NCBI RefSeq assembly: GCF_021347895.1
Contig: NC_067131.1
Coordinates: forward strand, 11,126,653 to 11,190,652
Direction of reading: 5' to 3'
Source of the DNA: Acanthochromis polyacanthus
Taxonomy: Eukaryota > Chordata > Actinopteri > Pomacentridae
DNA: 64,000 bases
Both the position numbers and the translations under genes were made by a program. This document shows, in pieces, positions 25,160 to 39,611 of this stretch; the first letter of the stretch is position 1, and every line of letters begins with the position of its first letter. The notes below the pieces were generated by a model. The model did no database searches. It was not told the DNA's origin and saw only the letters and a program-made list of their open reading frames with translations.

Positions 25160-25221
25160 ATTGCCTTCTCTCAGCACAACAGTATCATGGACCTTGTCCA
25201 GTTCTTTGTGACATTTTTCAG
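25160..25221 (+). CDS. atrnl1: atrnl1 exon 8 (juxtamembrane and first half of transmembrane helix)
   Basis: Reads IAFSQHNSIMDLVQFFVTFF and two bases of Ser. The hydrophobic helix starts near LVQFFVTFF (about residue 294 counting from Asn at 4949) and continues in exon 9. The acceptor follows CTCTAATAG and the donor is GTAAGT at 25222. The length is 62 bases (phase 0 in, phase 2 out). SQHN.IMDLVQFFVTFF is essentially invariant in attractin and attractin-like proteins as I recall them. Confidence 0.95.
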
Positions 25222-26521
25222 GTAAGTGTTTCAGATATTCATACAGCCTAAATACACACATTCAGTCGTTTGTTTTAGCACTTCTAAATGTTCGTCGGTC
25301 AAGAAACATTATCCTCCACCTCGTCATTCTCCACCCCATCTCTCTGGGCTTATTGAGTTACTTGAGCCTGTTTGGCCAGTTCTGTTAACCGAGTGCTTGT
25401 AAATGCTGCTTGTGTCTTCAAGGCAGTGATTTTCCTTTTTCAAGTGGCAAATGAACTGCCAGTAGCAATTTAAATAGGTGCATATTTCTCGGCGAGTGCC
25501 ATCGAAAGAGAAGGCGTGGGCGATCAAGATATGAGGGCTCTTAATGATTTTTCATCCTGAGAGCTGCGATGGAAGTCTTTCATCATTGAAATGTTTAAAA
25601 TGAGTCAATTGGGCTGTCTCAAAAGCACATCAAAGTCTGAATAAGTTAAGAGGATGCGAGTATAATTGCGAAATTTATGCTTTAACTTACGTATTGGCCT
25701 CTTTGAAAAGCTTGAAAAGGAGTTCACTCACAAAGCCTTGCTTACTGTAGTCATGCCTGTGCTGTTCTGAGCAGGCAGTAGGTCGGGTTTTCTGTTGATG
25801 TCATTGATGGGGGCAATAATTTTCACACACAGCACTGACTTACAACCATGCTGCAGTTTCTGTGTATGTGCTCACTTTCTGATGGACTAACATTATCTGT
25901 GTAGGTGTCATGGAGCGAATAGAAGACAGTCTTAGCCCAAGGCACCTGCCCATCATTGCCCAGTCCACAATGACTTTCCCGAAAAGCTGTCACACAGGCA
26001 GTTATCTTCTACCTCCGACTGATCAAATTACAGTTGAATAGCCAAATTCAGGAATCCTTGGAAGGAAAAGGGAGAAGGACAAAGCTTATTTTATCTAAAA
26101 TGTGTCCGACAGCAGCTGACGTCATTCACACAGGAAGGCTTTATGAATAGGGTCACAACACGCGCACAAAGTAGATACAGTGTTGGTGTTTTCTCTCGGA
26201 AATTGTTGTTTCAGTCACACTTACTAAACACTGTTTGCTTTAACCGGGTTGCCTTTTTCTGAATTTTCATGCTGGTTTGCTTTCTACAGCCAAAGGAAAT
26301 GAGTCCAAGCTCTCCATAACACAGTACACAGCTTTGCCTTTTTTGCCTGCCTAATTTTGTGCACCTACTTCCATTAGTATGCATTGAATTTTTCTTTTTC
26401 CTTCCACATTGCCAGGCAGGTTATTTTAATTCTGTTGAGCCTTTGTCTCCATTCGTGTTGTCCGGTTCTCAGTGACCCATAAACTCTGAAAAAGTGAAAG
26501 GCTTTGATGGAGTATAAAGCA

Positions 26522-26693
<172 letters not shown>

Positions 26694-27413
26694 GAGGAGG
26701 GATGAACCTGCAGGAAACATAATCAGCCTGATGACAAAATGTCAAATCACCCCACAGGGTTTCTAAACCTCCTTGTATGAGAGATAGAGGGTGAAGAAAT
26801 GACGGCGTGACTTTTCCTCCGCCTTTGTTTCAACTATCATTTCACCCTTTTTTACTGCCTTCTAGATACCCAGTGTTTTTCCTGTAATCCTCATGTATTC
26901 GTCACCTTAGCGACTTCATAAGCAATGTTGACTTTCACAGTTTTCTTTATGATGTAATCTAGTTTGAGTCTGATTGTTTTAAAGGCTCTGGTTAGATAAA
27001 CATTTCAAAGAGGATGCGGTTGTATAGCTTTATTAGACTTTATAAAAAAGATTTCCTTAACTTCACTGGTATCTGGCATCATATTGAACTAAACTGTGAA
27101 TAATTGTCTTCTTATTGTTGATATAGCATTCTTATTTTCTGCTTTTTTGCAGTCATAAAAGCCCATAGAAAGCAGATATAGATAGCCATTGATTGTTTTC
27201 CCTTGTGGTAACTCTAGCTATGTGCTTACACAAAGGAGAATGTGATTAAAAGAAAGCAGCAGAACTGAGTTCAGTTCATTATTGGGAATTTCTTGACTGC
27301 AAAGATATTGAAGTATGTACTCTGCTGTTTAAATCAAGTAACGATAATCTAAGTACTGCTTTGAAGAACAGTGGGAAATTTAGCTTTCTGTTACGCTGAA
27401 TTTGAATACACAC

Positions 27414-27475
27414 TAGCTAGCCAGGTACTGTCCAAAAATGCTAAAGCTAACCAATCAACAAATGATGTGTTGGTT
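27414..27475 (+). repeat. 62-base direct repeat, copy 1
   Basis: Starts TAGCTAGCCAGGTACTGTCC and ends ATGATGTGTTGGTT. It is identical over 62 bases to 28858-28919, while the flanks differ. Confidence 0.9.
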
Positions 27476-28857
27476 GTTTTATCAAAAAATCACACCTGCT
27501 GTTGCTCACTCTACACATCAGCCTATTTTATATCTATTACAATCTGTAGAAAATAGTTTTGTATATTCACTTTTTGTCCTTCATTCCCTTCAGTAGGAGC
27601 TGCATTGCTTCTTTTAATAGCAGCAGAAGCAACAGCAAAGAGGATTTAAGCTTCTTTAGCGTCTAAAATACAACCGATGAAAGCCAGACTTCTGTCTAGG
27701 AATTTTTGTCACTTCTGTCACCTAAAAATCTCATTTAAGCCCCCCAACTCCTCCTCTCCTTTCACTGTTATCTTCAAACATGTCTAAGATGCTGCAAGTA
27801 CTTCTAAAAAAAAAAAATCAAACGGAGCTCGTGCACCTGTAAAATAAATTGTGTGACCGTGATATTTGAAGCTCAGAGTTTTGTGCCAGTCAATACTTAA
27901 ATCCCACTTTCCTGTATTATCACCTTCTTCAAACATCCCCTATAATGGATTTAGCACGTGTGGCAGTCTAAAGTTTACATATCAAACAAACTGGCCTCTG
28001 ATATCCGAGCTGGTTATGCGTCTCTGCTGAAATTTGCTCATTGGATCAGTCTGCTCGTTATAGAAATTTGGTACGTCCCTAAAGACAAGGGCTTGCCGTG
28101 CAGATTACCTTATGTTTTTTTGAATCCATATAGACTTGTCTTTGTTCCTGGATGGCAGGAACAAGTTCATGTTCCCTTCCAATTCAGTGATTTGAGAATA
28201 ATTAGAGGAAAATTACAAAATACTTAACGCTTTTTATTTCTAGCGAACAAAGAAAGTGTTCTAATTTGAGGTTATTTAAAGATCATTTGTTTTCTCAGAC
28301 TGGGTGAATTTAAAAAGAGGTGACACCCGACAATTTGACCTGACCATAATGCATTCAAACGAAGCACAGACAGAAGACATCATCCACCATTTTCGAGAGC
28401 TTAATGCTTAAAACTCACTGTCCACCCTCTGTGAAGCTCCTATAAAGTGCAGAATGTCTCTTAAGCACATAATAATCTTTACATTCTCATCTGTCACAGG
28501 GATAATGAAGTGGAAGCTCTCAATCAGTCATATTTTTCTGTCCCAGTAGTGCTTGGACTGAATTTCCCTTGACTAATGATTGAGCTGTTGGGTTATTAAT
28601 TGAAGTAATCGGCCAAAATGTTCAGTCTACTGAGAAATTGATGTCCTATCTCCCCTGTTTTGTGTTTTCTTGGAGTTGGAAGGAATTTTGCGGATTCCCA
28701 TCCACCCCGTTTTAGCCACTGGTTCATGGTTTCAATGCTGTATAGGAAATGCTCATGAAGTTTAAGCGAGAGTTCAGCATTTTTGGTAAATGCGTCTTAA
28801 TCACAGACAGGTAGAGAACAAGTTAGCTTAGCACAAACACTTGAAACAAGTGGAAAG

Positions 28858-28919
28858 TAGCTAGCCAGGTACTGTCCAAAAATGCTAAAGCTAACCAATC
28901 AACAAATGATGTGTTGGTT
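28858..28919 (+). repeat. 62-base direct repeat, copy 2
   Basis: Identical to 27414-27475. Upstream of this copy is AAGTTAGCTTAGCACAAACA, typical of a common fish repeat with GTTAGCTTAGC words, so copy 2 sits in what seems to be the longer version of that repeat. Confidence 0.9.
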
Positions 28920-29345
28920 TTATCTGTACAACATCAAATGACGAAAGCAAAATGTTTGTGTACTGTATCTTGGTGCAGATGTGGCCCTCCACAGATTGCC
29001 TTTGAACTAAAGAAATTCTCTGCTTTGACCGATTCCAAGCAAAATACAAGAAATGCTCTTGAACAGCTGCAGAGACACTGTGCTCCACCGAGCCCGCATT
29101 GATCATTTTCTGCATTTAAATCTGTTTTTATACTTCTCCGAGCGAGTCCTGCATCAAGGTGACAAAAATCAGGTCGGCCGCAGGTTTTGCTCCCGGTAAC
29201 TGCTCCGCTCAGTAAACAAAAAGCCTTTTAGAAAAACCCGATGGTGGCCTACCCTAACATTATGTATGAAAAATATAATTTCCGCTGACAGCTGTTATTA
29301 CTTAAAGTCATCTTGCCTCATTTTGCGCTCTGTCTCTCATCACAG

Positions 29346-29424
29346 TTGTTTTCTGTCACTACTCCTGGTGGCAGCAGTGGTGTGGAAGATCAAACAGACC
29401 TGCTGGGCCTCACGGCGGAGAGAG
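29346..29424 (+). CDS. atrnl1: atrnl1 exon 9 (second half of transmembrane helix, start of tail)
   Basis: Completes Ser and reads CFLSLLLVAAVVWKIKQTCW, then ASRRRE. CFLSLLLVAAVVW finishes the single membrane-spanning helix. The basic stretch KIKQ..WASRRRE is a stop-transfer and marks the cytoplasmic side. The acceptor follows CATCACAG and the donor is GTGAGT at 29425. The length is 79 bases (phase 2 in, phase 0 out). KQTCW with Thr resembles attractin-like 1; attractin, as I recall, has Ser here. Confidence 0.95.
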
Positions 29425-32400
29425 GTGAGTCCATAAAACACTTCTGTTGACATGTAAAATACACCTGACTGTGTGACAATATGTAATTACCTTCCAATTA
29501 CCTCTATAGAAAAAGTTCTCAGCAACTTCTGCTGGTGTCTCGGTTCTTCAGAAACATTTGTAGACAAGGATGGAGAAGTTTATCATCACTATATTATTAT
29601 TTCTGCGTCGGACTGCATTATATTTATTTGACGTGCATCACGTTGAATTATCAATCAAAACCCAGTAAAACGGTAAACAAGGTTTGTCCACCAGTCCTGC
29701 ACATTTCTGTTTTGTTTGGCTTCCCTTGCTGGTTTGTGTTGGCGCCCACTCCTCTCCAACGTTATTCATTTACAAAGTCCAGTGCGATAAATGTCTTCTG
29801 CTCTGTAGGTTGTAGCTGCAGTTACATTACACTCATGTGAGGTGTATTGGAAAGGGGGTAATGACATAAGCTGCGAAACTGACAATTTTCAGCAGCCTTC
29901 AGTCATAATAGGCCGTTAAAGGAATATTTCCATCCTGTTAGATTCTAATTTGATCTGTTCAGCTTGTCCACAGTATCTAATTATTATTGTTTAACTCGTG
30001 TTCTCCTGTATCACAGCTAGCCCATTGAAAGGCTAAGATATTCCGATCATCATGGCAGCATTTCCGTTTATTTAACCTCGATCTCAAGAATCTTACATTT
30101 GATGGTTTCTGAATATTTGTCAATGCCAAGATTATGCTGCTGGCTGTTCTTAGTGTCTTATCATTAGATTAGGCAGATTTTACCACATTTCCGTCACAAA
30201 TGTAAGTTGCCATCTTCGTAAGCCACACAGTTTTTTTTCTTTTGAGAAACACATCCTAAAACAATGATTCTGAAATGTGCGTATAAACGGAAACTTCTTC
30301 AGAATAGGAAAGAGGTATGGGTTTTGTTTTTTTTTGTTCTAGTCTTTTGATTTAAATTTAAAACCATAATCAGGTTGATGTAGAGCTGTAGGAAAACATC
30401 ATCTAACAAACACAATGAGTTCTGCCATCTGATTGCTCGGCTGCCGCCATCAAGCTGGGAATGTCTCTGACTTAAAGTGCAAGATTCTCAGCATGGTGCT
30501 AAGAACTTATGTTCCCTAGAAGCTTTTTGACAGAACGTTTGTATCTGTTAATAGCGAATTCGTCAGCGTCCTGCTATTTGATTTATGATTTTTTTCAAAG
30601 TCAAATATGGTCTGAGCAAAGATGATAACTCAGATAAATAGTGAATTTAAGTGTAGTGGACCAGTGGAAAGATGTATGAATGAAGCAAGTAGAGATACTA
30701 TGAATAACATAAGGAAAAGGAGATATCAATCATTAATATTCAGTGTTGGTGTGAAAGATGAGGTTGAAAAAGATGGGGATGAAAAAGGGTGAGAAGATAA
30801 GATGATTGGCAGAAGAAATTATAAAAGAGGGTAAGGAAGATACTGTGCAGGAAATTGAGGAAGAGAGCGAAAGTATGCAAATTCACCGCCCTTGACCCAA
30901 ACTGCATTTGGTGGCTTCTGGTTTCTGTAAGAGCAACTGTCATTTCCATCACTTCTCAGAGACTCCTGTCTTCTCCTAGATACCGTTTGGCACTCGATTG
31001 CAGGAGGTTTAATTTGGTGCACATCCAGCCTTATGACCTGCAGTCTACTAATAAAGCTCTCCCAATTTATTCCCCCTTTGGGGATGACATTGATAATCAT
31101 AGGATCTGAATTTTATATCCTCTAATTGATAAATGAAAATAAACAAGAATGATAGCTGCCGCGACTCCAAATCATGCCTATCCAAAGAATTAAAGCCAAT
31201 AAAAATTAATGCAAGCAGATGGGCTTGAGCTATTAACATTCCGCTCACTTTTTCTGTCTGCTCTTGCCATTCATACCATCTCTTTGTCACTGTCCTTCAG
31301 CTGCCAGATAAAAACAAATACATAGTTAAATAAAACAACTTACATAGCTTAATTTCAGTGGATCAAAAACTTTTGTTACAAGATGTTTTTACTTTTCGAA
31401 GTATGAAGGATTTCGACAGCATCAGTTCCTATCAATGAATTAGTTAAAGAATATAGGAGGATATGGCATTTGAACATTTATACATGTACTTTTTGGCTCA
31501 TTTTGTAACAGAACATGATATGCTTTACTTTTAAAAGCATGATCCAGTCATTAAAAACAAGGTATATACTGTGCTGAACTCATTTTTCTTTTCTTGAAGC
31601 TGGGAGGCTGTTTGGATTTCTTTCAAGCTCAAAAAGTGAAGCTCTTACAGGCTACAGTTTTGATGAGAGTGAATTCTGTAGCTTGAACCACAGATCTGAC
31701 CAGCTGAGGATATGAAATTTTGATCAAATGCTTTTCTCTTATGCAGTCGGACCCTGTGGACACAAAGACAAAATCATGATTAATTTCAAGTTGTATTACT
31801 GTCACATGGTTTTGTGGTACAGGGCTTCATAAACCTGTGAAAAATAATACCCAAAGGTTCCTGTTGTGGCATTTCCAGGTGCCCTACTTTTAAAGAAACA
31901 TTATAAAGAGAAGACTGCGTGTTGGTAACCTTTTCCTGAAAGCAGTAACAGCCTAGAGGGTGTTCTTCAGTGCTGTTATTGGTACTTCAGCTTTGCAAGT
32001 AGTCTTTAACTACTTCTCATGTGGCAGTTCTCCTGGACGCTCTTGCGTAATACCGGAATAAGTAGAATCATTTTTAGAGATCATTACAGGACTAGTTAAG
32101 TAAAGAGGTTTTGTGTATCAAATAGGGCATCCAATGCATCACTTGTGTACTTGAAGCACTTCTGTTTGAAAGCGTTTTTAAAGCTATAAGGTCAAACAAC
32201 AACTTAAAGTCTGCACATCTCATCCTACTGCCGTTTTAAACTTCTCACCTGGCCTGTTTTCTCACCATTTGTAACGATACCTTTTGTTATCACACTAGAA
32301 TAAGCATATCGGTGTATAATTTCTTATTGCACATAAAAAATACAAATGATCCAGCTGGAAAAATAAGTCTTTTGAACAACCTTCAACTTACATCCTCTTC

Positions 32401-34689
32401 TTACTTTTGTTTAATACGCTCTTATTATCAGTGTCTGACAGAGTGCAGACATAATCAATCCTTCTTTAAAAAAAAAAAAAAACACTACCCAAAAAACAAG
32501 GTCTTCTGTCTGTAGCATTGTCTGCTCCGAAGACAATTACACAGAAATCACTTGCTTGCTTTGACGTAGGCGTTTTGTTTGTTTTACTTCAAACAGGGCA
32601 TTAAAAATACCGGTCCCCATTTTAAAATGAACACTCATTTATCTTAAGGTGCATGATAGAGCCGGCAAAAAGAAAAATAGAACTGTAGATGGCGGTTCAA
32701 AGGTAATAAATCCAGCAAATGCAATTTTTGTCGCGTTTTTGACATGAATACAGACGTACACTGCCACAGTTTTGCTTTCAAATGCAGACTACAGTCAGCA
32801 TCATTGTTATTCTGTTGGTATTTCCCTTCATATAGACGATATAAAAAGGCATTTTATTAGTTTCTGATTACCAGTGTCATCAACTTTTACAAGCTCTTGG
32901 GCAGTGTGCATTTTACAGGAATATAGAAGTGTTAATTCAGTCAGTTTCTGACTCGGCTAGCAATGTATTTGATCATGTGTAAAAGTAATTCTGTAGGTCC
33001 ATAACGTTGTTTTCTTAATGCAAAGTCTACAGATCATTTCGGACCAGGTGAGTAGACTAGTGGAATTCAGAATATATTTTTGCTACACAGCTTGTAATAG
33101 TAAGTACTTTATGTTGCATAGAGCAGTCTGCCACATGGTAACTGAAGTGAAGTTGTAGCCATGTTGTGATTAATCGTTTGTGTTGAGACAGAACTTGGTC
33201 TTCTAGTATCACATAAAAGTGATTGGGTGCTGCCGAACTGGTCTCATTGGTGAACTGATTGGCTCGTCACTGAGCATTGTGTCCGGTTAATTTGAAGGAG
33301 CGTGCGAACAGCCCCCTGCACTTAGGAGACTCGTCCAAAATAAGGGATGGAAGGATTTGGGCTGGGGGCCATCTAAGCCTCCATCTGACATAAGGCCATG
33401 GAATGAATGAGTCTTAATGAGGCTTTTAGAAATGGCACAGACAATAATGAGGCTCTGATCCAGCCAAGTGGCATATGGATGTCTGATACTGATTGAACTT
33501 TTGACTGTTTTTTATTGGTTTTCTGGTGCAAAATCTGTCCTGGTGCTTCTGGGCTGTGCTCTATCTAAAAAGCAATATGTTGATGTGAACCAGATTTTCA
33601 GTGCAATTAAGGAAACATATTTGACACAAGTGTTTGTATATAACCATGCAGTCATTATCAATATGTGATTCAGAAAATTAACTGGGAATGGAGGACAGAA
33701 CAATAATCACTAAGAACTTCCCAGAAGTGGTGCACATGTTGTTCCTGGTATTTACTTAATCTTGCAGAGCTGAATGTTTGCCACATTAAGGCAATCATTT
33801 GAATACGGGCGTTCTGTTTGCTCGGCACATGAAAGGACGCGGTACCAAAGGTGCAGCTGTACCATTTGAATAATTTTAGCCGGGGATAGGTGACAAGACT
33901 TGGATCCTGAGTGGGGACAAAGGGAGGAAAAGACAACAGCTGTAAATGCCACAGAAGAGGACAAGGGCTGACCTCTTTGAAGCTACCTATGGGGGGAACA
34001 GAAGGGAGGGGGCGCTGACATTTCACGAGACGGCAACACAAAGATGTTCTACACACCAACATGTGCATTTATCTAATGCACCGCTTGTACACACTTGCAA
34101 CATATGATAGTTGCTGATAGTTACTGGCTTTCTAAAAACTCAAAACTGTTATTGAATTACTTTAGAAAACACCAATATTTCATTATTACATTATTATTAC
34201 AGTGTAACAGGTCCCCTAACTTTTTCTCCAGTACACTAACAGATAAACACATTATTTTTTCACCCACTTTCAATCTACTAGACTGTTTCAGATAAAATAT
34301 ATGGTTCTCAGATTATATTTTTTAGTGTGTAACATGTTAATTTGTTGACATTGTAAACATTTTACTCACTTAACATCAGAATGTGAGCATTTTTAATTCA
34401 TCAAATCAAAATGACTTGATGCATACATTAGTGTTAACCTCAGTCCATCTTTAAGTCTGAAGACTTATCAGGCGCCAAATCTGTTTATTACAATTCTGGG
34501 ATGTGACAGTCATTTGAACTTTTCTTGCAGCAGTCACAAGGTAAACACTTAAATACAGTGCTGGCATTAAATGCAGGTTTTCCTGGACTGCTCATATGTG
34601 GGGGTTTTTTTTGTATTTTTTTCCACAATAGCACCTCCTAATGCATTTCCAGGCTGGCATTTTTAATATTTGTTGTCGTATCAATTAGT

Positions 34690-35110
34690 CCTGTGAACCC
34701 CAAGCAGTTTGTGTTGGGGTTTTTTTCTGTTTGCTTTGTTCTGTTTTTCCTATGGCCACCAAAAAAGTCCCCTGAATTTTTGTCGTGACTGTTGGTCGCA
34801 TCTCAGTCAGTAATGGCTAATCAAAGGACTGTGGACATGTTATGTTTGTTTTGTTTTTTTTTGCAGAGTGTATGTACGACAAACTATTCATTTAGGGCAA
34901 TTTTTAAAATGAGACATGTCTATACATTGATTTTGATGAGGTGTTTTGATCCTTAATTAAATGTTTAACTTACACTGACTTATTTTTCCCCAACTAAACC
35001 AAAATTTACAGGAGTAGTTCAAGGACCGTCTGGAAGTCGATGGTCTAATTCTAAATGTTTTTATACTTTCGTGTCACGATAAATGGTGTCATTTTGGCAC
35101 CATTTATGAA
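34690..35110. repeat. degenerate interspersed repeat
   Basis: Starts near CCTGTGAACCCCAAGCAG and later reads GTGTCACGATAAATGGTGTC, resembling GCGATGATAAATGGTGTAAT inside the 17852 element. Ends are not defined. Confidence 0.4.
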
Positions 35111-38100
35111 CAGTTAAGAAGGGGTAAACTGGTCACTGTATACTAGTGCAGTCACAATGACAGAGTATCACTATACAGTGATTGTGGTCAAAAGATGTGA
35201 TGATAAGGATATGGAAAGAAAGAAAAAGAAGACCTAAAGATAGACAAACAAAATATGCGGGAAAAAATGTTATCCATCAAGTTTAGCTCTAATTTTTCTT
35301 TTATTTTTCTTTGTTTATTGTGTTTTGCCCTTTTTTTTTTTTGGCAAATGAATTTTCCTGAAGTGTAGGGAGGTGGAGAAAGAATCTGTAACCAGAACTG
35401 TTCAATGTGTTGCTCCCATGTTAGTGTGTCAACCAAATACTCACCAACAGTTTGCTTCATCTTCCATGTTCCCATTATGCACCTTATTGTCAGACTGATC
35501 ATTTTGCTCATTTATATTGTTAAAAATCTGTTATTAAAAATCCAATATATCGTAACACCGACTGTAATAACACCTGTTTTGATCATCGAATTTATCTTTA
35601 ATGCTGGCGCTGACAATGATAAAAGGAACACTTTACTAAGCATGTAATTTGCACGTTGTCCCTCTGCAGACTTGGTGGTCTCGCGCTCTGCTCTTGAAGA
35701 GCTCAATCAGCGCTCATCGATTGCTGCAATAAGATTATCCTACTCTTAAGCCCCTTGTCACCTTGATTGTCCTTTGTGCAGTTTAAAGTTTGCACTCGAA
35801 TAATTCCCTCCGAAGTTGCAGATGCAGCGTGACTGTGATTAGTAGTTGACACCAGGTAGGAGCTGTGTTACTGCTTTACGCTTTATATTGTATGATATTT
35901 CCGTCTTTAAGGTTCCACAGCCCACACACTACAGCTCAGCAACACATCATATCAGCATGATGCACAGTGGCGGTGCGCTGGGATTGGTATCTTCATGTGG
36001 TGATCATTAATCACAGCATGAGTGTAGATTGTCAAACATGCATCAACATACACAATAATAATGTGCTAGCAGGGAAAAATAAAGTGGCAGCTCAATATTT
36101 TCTTCTTGCGTTTTATTTTAACTGAGTTTATTTGATTCTTGAGGACAGCACCGGTGGCTACAGCCAGTGATCTTTGAAAGGGACAGAGTGACCTGCTTGG
36201 GTGTAGAATGTGCTCAGAGGCGGGATGACACCTACCCTTTTATAAAATCCAGTGAAGGGAACAAAATGCTGTATTCACTAGACAGATAATTCATGCACTC
36301 ACTTGCCAAATTAATCAAGTTGCACGGCAATGCACTCCATGCCCACCCTTATCGAAACCGTGAATGGCTCCAGCTTGTATTCTTGACAAAATCAGTCTGT
36401 CATTGCACAAACGTTAATTGGTTTTACAGAGTTCACTCTTGCCTTTTGTCGTTGACTTAGTATTCATCCCTAGAATCTCTCCGGTATTGTATTGGCCGTT
36501 TGATGATTGTATTCCCGACACATTTTTTTTTTGATGCATGTTCTGGACACAGAGCAAAGCGCAAGCGTACCCTGACTTTGCCTCCGCTCTCTCCTCATGC
36601 TTTAAACGAATTCCGCAACATGATAAATAACGTTACTGCTATCTGACATTTAGGATGAATGTTGCTGGATTTGAGGCTTTTGTGTTTGGAAGCCATAATA
36701 AGCCGTGAGCTGTTTCTTGTTTTGCAGCAACCTCGCCGGGCCCTCCATCCTGCGTTTATCTTTTCCAAAAGGGCAAACTTTCTCATTTTGACCCGCGGTG
36801 GCCCAGCAGCTCAAATCTATAGGTTTTGTATTGCCGCTTTGATGTTTAAGAGTAGAGATGTACAACAATCCAACATGGGACTTCAGATCTAAAGTTTAAA
36901 AATCAGGGCTGCAAAAAGAAAAATCAATCAGGTGATCAATCTCAATTTCATCTGGCTGCTGTTGTTTTTTTTTCTTCTCTCAGCTTTACCTCCCCTAGGG
37001 AATGTTCTAGTCCACCCTCCACCAGAGAGTCAGAACAAGAGTAAAGTAATGGCCGAGTGTACAAACTGCTTCAACATACGTGTTGCAGCATTTGTCATTT
37101 TTAAAATTTATTAAATTGCACAGGGAGGCAAAAAGACTGGGGATTTAATACCATTCATGCTGCTGCATGCATACTGACTAATGCTCCAATGATCTACAAT
37201 AAGTTTCTGAATTTTTCAGAAAATTATGTAAACAGCGGGTATAATATTGTGTTATAATGTAAATTATGCAAATACAAGTCACATTAAGCTGGAAATAAAT
37301 TCCAATACGTTGTTGTTTTCCATTTCATGTCTTTCAGACAGGTTAGAGTGCATGATATAAAAAGTTTATTACTTTTCAGCAGTATTTCAGAACATGATCC
37401 ATTGTTTTGTGAACTTGTGAAAGGTTGTATTTAATTGAATCTCTACCAAAAAATAAATAATAAATTAATAAAAAGCTGCAGTTGATAGAGGCTCTAGTTG
37501 AAGGGAATGAGTCACTGTTTTCTCCCGAATATCTTATCAGGGTTTTGACTTCTTTTTTTTTTCCTTCTTCCTGTACACAAAAGAACTATAGCAGTGATCA
37601 CAATACTCTGACAAAGTCTCTTTTATTGTAAATTTATCAAACAGATTGAGGTCTTGATGTACTGCTAGATACATAATCAAACCATTTTTTTTTCACGTTT
37701 CTACGATGCCGTCAACCTCTCCACACCTCATATGAAGTTCGCCGATTATGAGCCAGACTAATGAATACTTAATTATATTCAGAGTGAGCGAGGGAGGGGG
37801 TCTGGACACAAGATTTTCAGGGTTCATTACGACCCCAAGGACAAATTCCTGTGATGGAATGAGACCACCAGAAAACTCTCAAACAGCTGACCCAAACGGG
37901 CGCACACTGTTTTATTAAAGGGATAATGTGAGATAAGTGGAAAGTGCTGAAACAGAATATTTTAGCTTTAATCATAGACTTTGTTCTTTTGTAGGATGAG
38001 CTAAAGAGTTTTAATGCTAGGCTGCGAAACGCCCAAGTACGTTTTCCTTCCTGTTAATGCAGCATTTAATGATAACGGTGGCAAAATTACACGTGGAATT

Positions 38101-38389
38101 CTTATTAATTTAAGAGAGAACGGGTGTTTGATCTTTAGACTGAAGTAGACAAAAACAAGTTTCCTATTTCTCGTTGGTGAACGTTGCTTTGTTGGCTGAA
38201 ATAACAGCTGTTGCTGGAAGATTTTAATAACTTCAGCTAATGTTAGCTCGAGTTGAAAATGCTGTCTATGCGACATTTTAGGGTTTTCAGCAGCTTATAA
38301 ATTGAGACCACAGAAAAAACATGCTCTTTTGTTCTTTTTTTTTTTTTTTGCTCTTTTGTTCTAATATAAGTCTGTTTTTAGATTTGAGC

Positions 38390-39060
38390 CTTTTGAACCA
38401 CAAAGAGGTATTGGGTCATGGGCATATCACATTTTTACTCGCTGTCGGCTCATTTTTCACTGCAATATGAAGTCCTGCATTTCTATGAAAATAAAACAAC
38501 CACAGCTGCTTAAAAATCTCTCATTTATACTTTACCAAAGTTCCAATGCCATAAATCCTAAAAAAAAACCTAGTAAAGCAAAAATAGATTTTTTTTTAAA
38601 TTATTTGATTATTTAAACCCATTAAAAATCATAGCTCTAAATATTATGGATACATTACTATTTTTTTGTAACTATATTTGTCTAACATCGGTTCTGTATA
38701 GGCACAGCCTGCAGTTCAACCAAAAGCCCCTGAATTTTTTTCTTATATCTCTTTGTCACAGCCGAGTCACTAATGGATTTACAATTGCACCATGGAGTGC
38801 AGAATTGTTTGTGTGTCACCAAAGAGTTTTGTTTGTGGAAAATTTTTAAGCAAGACGTGGAGAATAATGTGATTTTAATGAAATATCACGATTTTGAGCT
38901 TGGTTTGAGCTGCTTGTTCTTCCCAGCATAACTATAAAAGTCAGACTAATTTGTTCAAGGACTGTCAGAAAGTTGAAAATCCAACGTTTCTTTTCTGTTT
39001 CACGCTTTATTACTTTGATAAGTGGTGTAATTTTGGTGATTCTCTTCAAATGCCAAATAT
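38390..39060. repeat. degenerate copy of the 17852-type element interior
   Basis: Shares GGCACAGCCTGCAGTTCAAC, CTCATTTTTCACTGCAA and ATAAGTGGTGTAATTTTGGT with the 17852-18298 element in the same order, with extra sequence between. Terminal repeats are not clear. Confidence 0.5.
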
Positions 39061-39611
39061 CATTTTTGCTCCATCCGCATGCACCCTGCTTCAACATATG
39101 CAGAAACCTAAAAACTTTTGCCATGTCTAGTTTCTACACTGGGCTTGAACACTTGATAGTTGGAGAAGATTTTCTCCAGAGATGTTATGAGGAAAAGACT
39201 CACTGCTCAAAACATCCTGAATAGAATTCTATGGGAGATTTCCGTAGCATTAAAAATGGCCGTTGTATGGCGCGTGCCCAACTGGTCCTCCTTAAAAGGA
39301 CATCCAGCCAATTGGATTGCTGCATTGTCAAGTATAATGTATGGAGAAATACGCTTTTTAACTTGATTTTGAGGCAAAGCCATGAAACTTTCGAAGCATT
39401 TTTTTAAAGATATATTACGTTTGTAATTTTGTACATGCAGTTTTTATGTCCTTTTGACTAATAAAATTGCACTTATAGCTCTCTCCCCATTCACTTAGAT
39501 AGGGGTCTGGTCCTGTTAGCCTGAAATTACTGCATTGGGGCATTGCCAAGATGGCTGCCAAGTGGTTAGACCTGCTTATAAGGCTGATCTCACAAACTGT
39601 TGAAAATCTCA

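Noticed and set aside
33670..34068. 132-residue minus-strand open frame
   Set aside because: No recognisable domain and low-complexity-like composition; length is within chance for this much sequence.
38322..38362. TGCTCTTTTGTTCT repeated on both sides of a T run, as a target duplication
   Set aside because: Only a T tract lies between the copies; replication slippage explains it better than an insertion.
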